Shown here in pieces: positions 20,701 to 30,055 of a stretch of DNA of 64,000 nt. The stretch is from Mytilisepta virgata (lineage: Eukaryota > Mollusca > Bivalvia > Mytilida > Mytilidae): positions 186,001-250,000 of the forward strand of contig JAPWFG010000026.1 in assembly GCA_028015205.1 (NCBI GenBank), written 5' to 3'. How positions within the stretch are numbered: the first letter of the stretch is position 1; every line of letters starts with the position of its first letter. The notes under the pieces were generated by a model that saw only the letters and a list, made by a program, of their open reading frames with translations, had not been told where the DNA came from and did not search any database. The translations under genes and the position numbers were made by a program.

Positions 20701-23150
20701 TATTATCGGATTTGACAATCTGCATTTATAAATTTAAACTACAGTTTTGTTTATGTGCAAATGGAATTTGTATGCACTTTTCCGATATGAATTCTCCCAA
20801 CGTATCCCTTAGAAGGTTCTCGAAGGCATCATTTAGCACATTGATTTAAATAAACAAGTATGCACATATTTTTAATGTATTTCTGTTTGAAATTACGGAA
20901 GAAGATAAAAAAAATTAAAAATATTCTCCTTCGAGTGGGATGTTTCCGCTTTATGTATTCAGGATTGTTTTTCTACAATAGCGCAATTTCTCCTTTCTGT
21001 AAAGGTTATGAACTTTGAAGATAATGAAGAAGTAAAGTAAAGTTCAGAGGAATTCCTAACTTAGTTGTTTTTTGGATTGCTCGGATGTTTACCTTGCACA
21101 AAGTGATAAAACCAACCATTATCTATTTTTAAATTATTTGTCATGTGACCTGTCTAAATATATCTCTACTGTAAGCCCTAGATAAAAATATTTTTAACAA
21201 ATGGTCATCTTTATCATTAATGACGAAATTTATCTCGGACATCTTTGATAAATATAAACGTGGACAACACAAGCAGCCACACACTAAAAATGCTTGCACC
21301 TTCTGATTATTGGATATATTTGTGAAATTAAGCCTCGCTTGCCCTGCCCATGATGAAAATGGAACAATTGGAACAATTATTTTCCAAAAATATGCTCTAA
21401 CTAACTCACGGCATCTTTTGAAAAATTCATCCGTCACTAAGGAAATGTTTACATCTACAATTTCATTTTCATATTTATTCTGAAGGAAAAATGTAATGCA
21501 TTATAAAATGTGTATTTAATGAAAGCTTTTCATCAAGTTCCAGTTCAGAATTAATTATAACAATAAAAATACTGACAATTTATGTGGTTGTGTTTTCGTC
21601 ATAGATTTTGACTTTGATGGCACCTTAAGGTCCATTTTGGTAATTCTACGTGGCATACAGTCTACTGCATCAGTGGATACATCTTCGGTAGTAACGAACA
21701 GCCATGACAATTGGGTCACGATGACCTACATTTCACGCTTCATTGACTTTGGCTAAAGTCTGCATTAAAATTCATTTCTAAGAATACTACATGCAGCACA
21801 TATAGACATGAAACTATCAGTTGATACCACCTACTTGACAGGAAAGTTTATGGAAGCCTGCCACATCATCCATATCGAGTTCCTGTTCCATGAATGGCAT
21901 GGCCGCAACAAATTTTTATAGTCAATATGGCCACCACAAAAAAAAAGCTTATTTTCCCGCGCTCGCGCGGGTTCAATGTCCAGTTTTCTTTATATTAGCT
22001 GAGTGAGAATACAATGAAAAATGAGTTATGCTTCAAATACCAATATCAAAATAAAGTGCCTCTGTTATGATTTTTGCAAATTATTATCCATCGCACGTGA
22101 ATGTTAAAAATGTCTGTTATGTTATTATGTTGTAGAATTATCTAATCAAACTGATATTAAAATTTTATATTATAACATGATTTTATTTCTTTTTCACTAC
22201 CAAAGACATGAACAATACAGAGACAATCAACATTGAAACAGTATATGTTTCAACACACAATGAAATTGCACAAAATTTTCTTTCAAAATTTTAATCTATA
22301 TTCTTTAGGCTAAAATAAAAAAAAAAGATAGAATCATAGCATACATATCTTGAACAGACTATAGTTTACCTTGCTCGTTAAGCCCATTGTCTTTTTTTTT
22401 TTTTTTTTTGTTTAACTGTTTACTGTATACCCTAATTAAATGTTGGCAAACCAGGATTAAACCTAGCAAAGTACCCGCAATTTTGTCATATGGGGAAATC
22501 TTACCCCGGTGTTAGATTCTTTATATCTTTCCCGGTAAAAACAAAAAATAAAAAAAATTTCCGAAAAAATTGCTAAAAACTCACCATCATGACCATGTTA
22601 CACGTGTTAACAATTCAGTGAAATCGAAAAGTATTCTGGAAATCAATACCAGATTCTTTTTGATATAATTTACATGTATAACTTTTTCCATGTTTAATAA
22701 TCATGATCATTGTAAATGGAAAAACAAATGTTCATGACAAAAACATTACAATATAATCTTTGCTTTAAATGATTTAATAAGCATTATAATCTGAATGACA
22801 TAACACAAAGCTTTTACTTTCAAATCAGTCTCCAAACACCAGGTTTCGTCATTGTGCGTTTATAAAACAAATGTAATGCTCTTCAATTAAAAGTTTGTGT
22901 ACAACGATAACACAAATTGCTGGATAGATGTCATGGTTCATATAATTGCGGAAGTGCAAAAGTTAATAAAAATCAGTAATGAGATTAAAGCACCTATTAC
23001 CTTTAGTTAATACTTTTGAATTTTAATAACATCTTGTTTTATTTATTGTAAATAACTGTGTTCAAGAAGGAGCTGAACTATTTAAGAAACTCTTTTGTAT
23101 TTTCAGATGGACCCTTCTCATAGACTCATATGACCAATAATTACGTTTTA
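17720..23150. other. Long repeat-poor, gene-poor stretch
   Basis: AT-rich spacer with a T run at about 22391-22409 and a short CpG palindrome, CCCGCGCTCGCGCGGG, near 21957. One protein-like open stretch is listed separately at 20401. A diverged relative of the 150-bp repeat of 41.4-42.6 kb may lie at about 21600-21770. Other frames show no domain that I recognise. Confidence 0.45.
20401..20559 (+). pseudogene. Protein-like open stretch of unknown origin, no start codon
   Basis: Fifty-two codons from 20401 to a TGA read like real protein (for example LNIYEIVQLLQQ and YTIIQYAVIGAH). Stops interrupt the same frame just upstream, including TGA at 20356. It might be an exon or an element fragment. 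No family is recognised. Confidence 0.25.
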
Positions 23151-23154
23151 TCTT

Positions 23155-23548
23155 TGGATTGTCATTTTGAAACTCCTGGGACGATGCCTCTGCTGGTGGA
23201 CCCTAGGTCCCCGAGGATATTCACTAACCCAGTTGTCAGACTTGTCTGACATGATTATTCATTGATTTGTTACAGAAATTACCAGTTTTAGCAAAATTCA
23301 AAACTAATAGAAATACTAAGGGTTAATTTCTTGTATTGCACATGGTAGATCTCCTTAGCTAAAATTTGGCTTCCTATTTCGGTATTTTTGGTTGAGTACT
23401 TCTTGTTTAAAATAACTTTGGTTTTTGGTCTTCCAAATGTTTCGGTTTTAATGCTGCTGATGAGAGGTAACTCCTTGAAATGCGTCGTATACAGCATAGT
23501 ATAAATTTATTATATCTAATATTAGTATCTTTGGATTGTTATTTTATA
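23155..23548 (-). repeat. Dispersed R1 repeat, reverse orientation, abutting the CARD remnant
   Basis: Reverse complement of the ~380-bp R1 unit, including the restart of the first bases at its outer end. Its edge near 23548 coincides with the point where CARD coding similarity begins, so the repeat appears to have removed the start of that gene. Confidence 0.85.
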
Positions 23549-23549
23549 A

Positions 23550-24245
23550 GTGAACGAGACCCCCGTAGACATAGTCTTGGACGAACTAGTGCAACAACAG
23601 ATACTTTAGAACAGAGGGAATTCATCTCTCACCAACCCACCCAAAAAGACCGCACCCGGGCTCTGTTGGATTTACTACCGAGGAGAGGTCCCAAAGTTTT
23701 TCACGCCTTTTGCTATGCGCTATTGGTACGTAAGAAGAAGAACCTTGTGTCCGTAATTATAGGCCCCTATAAGGAAGACATGGAAGTGTGTTTTCCCGAA
23801 GAATCTTCTTTCCATCTCGGCGGGAACGTGCATCTCCAAACCGATAAAGACGAAATCGTCTTGCAACAAGACACGACGATGGTTCGTTTTCCCCTAGTTC
23901 GCTGGAAACAACTGAAATATTGGATGGACGACATAGACCAAGCAGTCCATTACCTGTCCCACAACAGATATGCTTCTTTACATAGACATTTGGGAGCTAA
24001 CGTCTACGTCACGGCGTAGAGTCTTGCATTGGCATTGGACATAAGACATTACTGGCTATCTCACGTGGACTACAAATTACACCCCACTCCGCATGGGGTC
24101 ACTTTGGACTTTGAACAATACGAAAAATTAAAAGAATTTAATTGAGTGTTGCCGAGTTTGAATACCTTGTGAATTTTCGCACCAAAATGTCGAAGGAGCC
24201 ATGTACTGTAGTGAATGTCACCTAAACGGTCCAGACGTCAAATAG
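23550..24245 (+). pseudogene. Broken gene with a CARD domain and a PC4-like C-terminal region
   Basis: A CARD is visible across two frames. LDELVQQQIL lies in the frame starting at 23550, and after a frameshift at about 23600-23609 ALLDLLPRRGPKVFHAF lies in the frame ending at 24019. CARDs mediate homotypic contacts in apoptosis and innate immunity. Downstream, HLGGNVHLQ (about 23814) and HLGANVYV (about 23985) look like starts of two PC4-type ssDNA-binding repeats. An in-frame TAG at 24017 interrupts the second repeat, which then continues in the same frame with LDIRHYW and HPTPHGVTLDFEQYEKLK to TGA at 24143-24145. A final YCSECH segment, after another shift, ends at 24245. The first CARD helix and the start codon are missing. 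The CARD call is firm; PC4 is by motif resemblance. Confidence 0.72.
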
Positions 24246-24297
24246 ATTTTATATTGTGTAATAAAAATGGTGTGCTGCATCGTCTTTGTTAATAGGA

Positions 24298-24420
24298 CCA
24301 CTCTGCATTTGTCCAGGCTTGTGACTGGCTATCGTAATATAGGCTGCATTAACACTCTCCCTTTTTCTATTATTTTTTCTTTTTTTTCTTTTATATATTT
24401 TTTTCCTTCGATTTTTCTCA
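24298..24420 (+). repeat. Third copy of the palindrome-associated flank motif plus T-rich tract
   Basis: The copy contains CACTCTGCATTTGTCCAGGC, TTGTGACTGGCTAT and TAGGCTGCATTA followed by a T-rich run. It matches 1828-1930 in the palindrome and keeps the same order of motif and T-rich tract. The two sites lie beside unrelated ORFs. Confidence 0.88.
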
Positions 24421-24424
24421 CATT

Positions 24425-24841
24425 AGGTAACTGTTACACACATTTTCCCTTGTCTGCTGTGAAAATGCTTTCATTAAACTTAAACACTTACAACAGGCAA
24501 CGGAATGTATACTGTTGCGTTCGGGCACAGAACTGCGTTGTTACAAGTACTAAATACGAGGCTACAGAGCGTCATGACGCCAAAAATGTCGAGATTCCAT
24601 CAATAAAAGTGCCCACTGACATGTGCCCAGATAACAACTGTCATCTTTATGTGAGTGACCAGAAGTCTGATACTGTACATAGACTGACATGACAGAAGAA
24701 AGAAAAGTTGTTGACATCCCTTTGTCACATGATCATGGGATCAACAAACCTGTCACCATATGCATTAGTCGGGGCTTCCCGAAGTTTTACGCTGTTAACG
24801 AATTTAGAAATTCTATTTTATTTATGTTTGATGTCATCTAG
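24425..24841 (+). pseudogene. NHL beta-propeller pseudogene (copy of last exon of the 30-34 kb gene)
   Basis: It aligns with 33650-34078: RNVYCCV, KNVEIPSIKVPTDMC and VSDQKSDTVHRLT are retained. A small insertion after the HRLT codons (about 24692) shifts the frame. After it, the propeller end is still recognisable at nucleotide level up to a TAG at 24839-24841. The CARD/PC4 remnant and its flank lie directly upstream, so the 5' part of the exon was replaced. Confidence 0.82.
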
Positions 24842-25400
24842 TAACACATTTCTTTGGTGATTTTAAATGTAGCTCGTTGCTTTAGAAAGTAAGACATAAG
24901 CGTCTCAGTAGTAGATTGATTAATCAAAGCTATAAAAAATCAGGCCTGCATCGTTCCCTCAAAAAATTCTTTTGCAGATATCATGACTTGATAGAAAAAT
25001 TCAAAATTTGTAAAGGATAGTTGTAACGAAATTTCTTGATATGTTGACCACTGTGTACTGGTTGTTTCAAGCTACTCATTTGCGTAAATAACTCAGAATA
25101 ACAGGAACTGTCATATAAATATGAGGTTTGGCATGCCGTAAAACCTGGTTTAACCTACCATGTTCATTTGAAAATGCTTGTACCAGGTGTTCTGGCTTTT
25201 GCGGATCTTCCGAGTGTGTTGGAATTTGATTATAACATTTCTATGACAGTGTCTATTTCTTGGACTTTGAATCTGTGGACTTTTCCCAATCTTGTGTTGC
25301 TACGCCATTCTTTTGCCGATATTGCCTTGGAGTTCCAGGTTTTTTATGAAACTTTATTTGCACACAGTTGCAATTGCAATGCTAGAATAAAAATAGTCCA
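24842..25400. other. Intergenic DNA, nothing recognised
   Basis: The open frames here lack domain features and have ordinary AT-rich composition. Confidence 0.4.
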
Positions 25401-25640
25401 ATGGCAACTGAAAGGATAATACCCTCGATGGCTTGCAATCAACCGGCTGTGCTTTCGCCTAAATGTTCATTAACACAAATGCCTTCTATAATATTCAAGA
25501 CGAGGAATCTTATATTTCATACTTTTCTAAAATTAATCTACAGTTGTATTTTACATAAATTATAGCCACATTAACCAAATTTAAATGAGTGATAATATAG
25601 CCTTTTTATCAATTTGATTATCTATTATAAGTATGATAAT
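25400..25640. repeat. Dispersed R4 repeat copy
   Basis: AACTGAAAGGATAA .. TCGCCTAAAT .. AATTATAGCCACAT .. ATCTATTAT matches 49700-49880. The preceding part of the family (GGTAAGTACAA .. CACAGAATTAC) is seen at 35370-35480 and 49570-49690. Confidence 0.6.
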
Positions 25641-25695
25641 TAATTTTATAAACATATAAAGTGTCTTTGCTAATTTCATGTTTAAGAGGAATTTT

Positions 25696-25741
25696 CCTTT
25701 TTTTTTTCTCTTTCTTTTCTTTTTTTTTTTTTTTTTTTTTT
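25696..25741. repeat. T-rich microsatellite
   Basis: A T/TC-rich run; it produces the Lys-rich frames on the minus strand, which are not genes. Confidence 0.85.
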
Positions 25742-25979
25742 GATATACTAGTACATGTGTAAGTTTGATTTGCATTGCTGTTAAACGTATTTTTATTATT
25801 TAACAACAGAAGTTACCAACCCGCTTAAAAAGTATCTAAAAATCAGGAAGAAGGCAAAGAGAAAGCCACTCCCTAAGGTTACACAACTGTAGATTAGAAT
25901 TGACAAACCTATATGTAGAAAAACGGAAAACGTTGTCTAGCAGTCCTTGAAATGTACATAGCAAAAACATTCAGATAAC

Positions 25980-26165
25980 CTGATGTCAGTACCTGTTTTT
26001 GTTTTGGGAGTTCACATTCATTGCAGGTGCTTTAGTTTTTGTGCCGCCATATCCTAATTCTGTTTGGTTTTCTATATTTATTCTATTAGTTGTATTTGTT
26101 TGGTACGGTAGCTTTATTCATTAATTTGTATTTGGGTTTACATTCTACACAAATTTAGAAGTTTT
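25980..26165. repeat. Dispersed R3 repeat copy
   Basis: Shares GTGCTTTAGTTTTTGTGCCG, CTGTTTGGTTTTCTAT and TTTGGGTTTACATTC with 52570-52830. A shorter relative is present at 36040-36125. Confidence 0.65.
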
Positions 26166-26439
26166 AATTAAAGAAACCTGCCCAACGAAAATAAATGTTT
26201 ATATATCAATATATGCTAAAGTTTCCTGTAACAATTATTTTGATATCTGCAAAAGAATATTTTGAGGGAATGAAGCAGGCGTGATTTTTCATCTATTATA
26301 ACTAAATTATCTATTGTCATTAATGCATACAATTTTGTCAGACCTCAGGGTTGTGTTTCATTTTGGCCACATACACGCAACACTATTTAATAATGTTAGA
26401 ATAACATTACCTACTACTACTTAAAGTAGCCTTTCACCT

Positions 26440-27440
26440 TAAAACTAGAGGCTTTCAAGAGCCTATATCGCTCACCTGGATTTAACTTTTCACCTTGAAC
26501 TAAAAATTTAAGTGTTGCAGTCAATTTGGCTTGTTTTTCTAGAGGGTTGTATGTTAAACTAAGTTCGGCTGTGGCAGCCATCTTGGTTGACAGACCAGGT
26601 CAATGGACACATTTCTAAAAGAAACCATCTAAGGATCATTACTGCTGTCTTGTTCCAACTGGCTAAGTGGTTTCAGACAAGAAGATTTTTAAATCAATTT
26701 TGCCATAGTGTCCTATATGAAAATAAGTCCGGTTTGGCGGCCATCTTGGTTGACAATCGGGGTGATCGAACACAATTCTGAAAGAGAACAATCTAAGGAC
26801 CAAACTATCAATTTAGTTTCAATTGGCTAAGTAGTTTCAGACGAAAAGATTTTTGAGTGAATTTCCCATAGTGTCCTATGTGAAACTAAGTTCGGCTGTG
26901 GCACCCATCTTGATTAACAGTCTTTAGCGTTGTTTTTAAAGGGCAAAAACACCTTTAAGGGGTCAATCAATGATTTTGGTCATGTCGACTTATTTGTAGA
27001 TCTTACTTTGTTGAACATTTTTGTTGTTTAGTTTGTCTTTATCTATAATATTATTCAGGATAATAACCTAAAACTGCATAATTTCCTTAAAATTAACAAT
27101 TCAGGGGGTAATAACCCAAAAACGGGTTGACCGATTCGTCTGAAAATTGCATGCAGGTAGATCTTGACCTGATGAACATTTTTATCCTAGTCGGGTTTGC
27201 TCTAAATGCTTTAGTTTTTGAGATATAAGACAAAAACTGCTGTTTACCCCTATGATCTATTTGTAGCCATGTCGGCCATGTTGGTTTGCAGGCGGGGTCA
27301 TCGGACACAATTATTAAACAAGATACCCTAATGATGCTTATGGCCAAAATTGGTTCCATATGGCCCAGTTGTTTCGGACGACGAAGGACGCCAAGTGATG
27401 AGAATAGCTCACTTGACCTTTTGGGTCAGGTGAGCTAAAA
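26440..27440 (+). repeat. Dispersed bivalve-type R2 repeat, complete-looking copy
   Basis: Opens with GAGGCTTTCAAGAGCC and ATCGCTCACCTGG and closes with TGGGTCAGGTGAGCTAAAAA. The interior contains repeated GGCNGCCATCTTGGTTGACA and CTAAGTNGTTTCAGACNA modules. Other copies are at 38750-40950 (reverse, LTR-interrupted), 44985-45540 (reverse) and 51130-51915. The internal open frames are decayed. Confidence 0.75.
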
Positions 27441-28240
27441 ATGGAACTTTATTAACAAGTACATGAAAACATTTTTTTGTTTTTGTTTCCAATGTAAATA
27501 TTCATATTTATTCTAAAAAAAAAACTTAAATCATCGTTACTAAAATGGTGAAAAATGGTTACAAAATATTGTAGGTTTTTTGTATTTGTGATCAAAGTTT
27601 GAAGTTGCTACATTTGTAAAAAGACTGGAACAAGACTTACTAGACCGACATTTCCTTAGGCTCTATATTGTTATCTTATGAAAGTCCAATGTTGTTCTGG
27701 GGTTAAGTCGCCTTGTCCATAAAAAATCACAAAATTAGCAATTTTCGGATAAATTAAAAAGCCTGTCGACTTCAATGGACTCAATATATCTTGTTCAAAT
27801 TTGAAACATACTTTGTTAAGATAAGTATCTTTCAATGTTAAACTGCTAATCAATGCTTAACATATAGATTCAACTCCTATTTTGTGTTTTAATTTAATGA
27901 AGTTTACCCTTGACCTAATGAAAAAATTTATCGTAAATGTAAAAAGCCTAAGCCAAGAGTACCTGTAGTGAGCTCGTTAGCATTTTTACACTGGCTTTAA
28001 CATAAATCATCTTTTTTTATCATGTTAAATGAACACGCTGCATTGGTTTTATCATACAGCAAAAAACTCCATAGAGCCTTGATAGATAACGGGAAGATTG
28101 TGGTACCTATAATACCATACAACTGGATAAAAAAAAACACCAATGTTAGTCACTGTACCTAGTTAGACTCCGTGTTATATATATTTGTATGAGAAAGAAC
28201 GGGTATTGAGTTAAATATCAATAAGGTTATGAAAATAAAA
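27441..28240. other. Intergenic DNA, nothing recognised
   Basis: AT-rich with no plausible coding frame or identified repeat. Confidence 0.4.
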
Positions 28241-28655
28241 TAACAATCCAAAGATACTAATATTAGATATAGTAAATTTATACTATGCTGTATACGACGC
28301 ATTTCAAGGAGTTACCTCTCATCAGCAGCATTAAAACCGAAACATTTGGAAGACCAAAAACCAAACTTATATTAAACAAGAAGTACTCAACCAAAAATAC
28401 CGAAACGGAAGCCAAATTTCAGCTAAGGAGATCTACCATGTGCAATACAAGGAATGAACCCTTAGTATTTCTACTATTTTTGAATTTTGCTAATACTGGT
28501 AATTTCTGTAACAAATCAATGAATAATTCATGTCAGACAAGTCTGACGACTGGGTTGGCGAATACCCTCGGGGACCTAGGGTCCACCAGCAGAGGCATCA
28601 TCCCAGGAGTTTCAAAATAACAATCCAAAGATACTAATATTAGATATAGAAATCA
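28241..28655 (+). repeat. Dispersed R1 repeat, full unit with repeated start
   Basis: A complete ~380-bp unit; the first 35 bp recur at 28617-28650 after CCCAGGAGTTTCAAA. The open frame over it is a repeat translation. Confidence 0.88.
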
Positions 28656-29136
28656 TAAGGGATCCTCATAGGAGTTTTTTTGTGGTGTCCTTATATCAAC
28701 ACTTCTAACGTGAATACTGGTGACTGAAAAGATTTTGGTTGATGACCGTTTTTGTAATTACTTTTATTATTTACTACTTTTACCTCCAAGTAACTTTAGT
28801 ATTACAACAACTAGTTTTAAAGTATTGATATCTTTATTTATATAAACAAAGCACTGACATGAATCATAAACAAAGGCAGATCAGGACATCTGCATCATAT
28901 ATTGACATTTAAAAACAATAAAGCATTAAATGTTTTTGTCACAGATTGACATTTGCATTGGTAGCTGTAAAATCTTTACGTTCAGAACCCTCTTTCGGAA
29001 AACGTATACGTTTGTTGACTTGCTCTAGTGACAATCTTAAACTTAGTTTGTTTTTTATACGGTTCAGAGCAGTGAAAACTTCTTTCACAAGCAACACTTT
29101 CAACTAGCTGGTGATACATGTTTGGATCCTTTTATT

Positions 29137-29502
29137 AATGGATGGATGGATGAATTATTGTTTAACGTCCAGTGGCAACCAGGTGCATATTAGGACGAGA
29201 ACATGTTGATATGATAATGAATATGATTCCTGCTTTGTACTAGACCGACACGCTAAGTCGGATTTTTTAATGTGCTAGCTCACGAGGTAGCTGTCCACAG
29301 GAAGACATATCACCTCACTCGGACACATTATAATGACTCCGAGCCGACCAGTCTTTGCTCTTACTCTTAGATGCCGCGTGCTTGGCGGAGAAGCAGCATA
29401 TACCAATTTTAATGTCTTTGGTTTGAACCGGCCGGGGATCGAACCCGCGACCTTCCGCACTCGCGGCGAGCACGCGACCACGAGACCACCGAGGCGGTCC
29501 TT
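29137..29502 (-). mobile_element. tRNA-derived SINE with 9-bp target-site duplication
   Basis: On the minus strand the element starts with a tRNA-like head, GGACCGCCTCGGTGG, with an A-box-like TGGTCTCGTGG and a B box GGTTCGATCCC (complement near 29430-29445). A body and a TTTAACGTCC-containing tail follow, ending in short GGAT repeats. CCTTTTATT flanks both ends (29128-29136 and 29503-29511). The unfilled site survives in the paralogous segment at about 42958-42985. Confidence 0.88.
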
Positions 29503-29739
29503 CCTTTTATTGACAAGGATGCCAATTTTCCAATTTAATACGAAAAAAAATCCTTTACTTACGATTTTCTGATATACAATTAAATAACATTAATTACAAT
29601 ATGTAATCCAAACTCATTCCTGTTAAGTACACTGCGAATTCACTTTATCATATATGCATATCTATATATACCGTCATGACCGTAGTGAACTAGGTCATGT
29701 ACATAATGTAGGTATTCAAATATTGATCGCCCAGTGAAT

Positions 29740-29785
29740 GATTTCAACAAGGAAGTAAAGTGACTTCTGGAGAAGAGATTTTAAG
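29740..29785 (+). other. Candidate non-coding first exon of the NHL gene
   Basis: The AAG|GTATGA donor at 29785/29786 could pair with the CTGTAG acceptor at 30052. A paralogous stretch with the same donor lies at 43228-43278. The transcription start is not determined. Confidence 0.4.
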
Positions 29786-30055
29786 GTATGATGATATTTC
29801 TATCAATTTTAATTGAACTTTAATCAAGTACGACCACTCCCCTCTGTATTCATTTCTTTCATAAATTTAACTTAAAAAATTCAGAATATTTACTCAAACA
29901 TAATCAAATGACAAAGGACCACTGAGCTGTCGAATGTAATAAAGGTAAATAAAGCAGATAGAATAAAATACACCTGGATAAAAAGTAAAATTTTACTCTG
30001 AATATGTTCTTAAATGTGCATTATTTACTATAAAACGTTATTGCTACTGTAGGAT

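Noticed and set aside
25581..25806. Lys-rich minus-strand frames
   Set aside because: Produced by a T-rich microsatellite.
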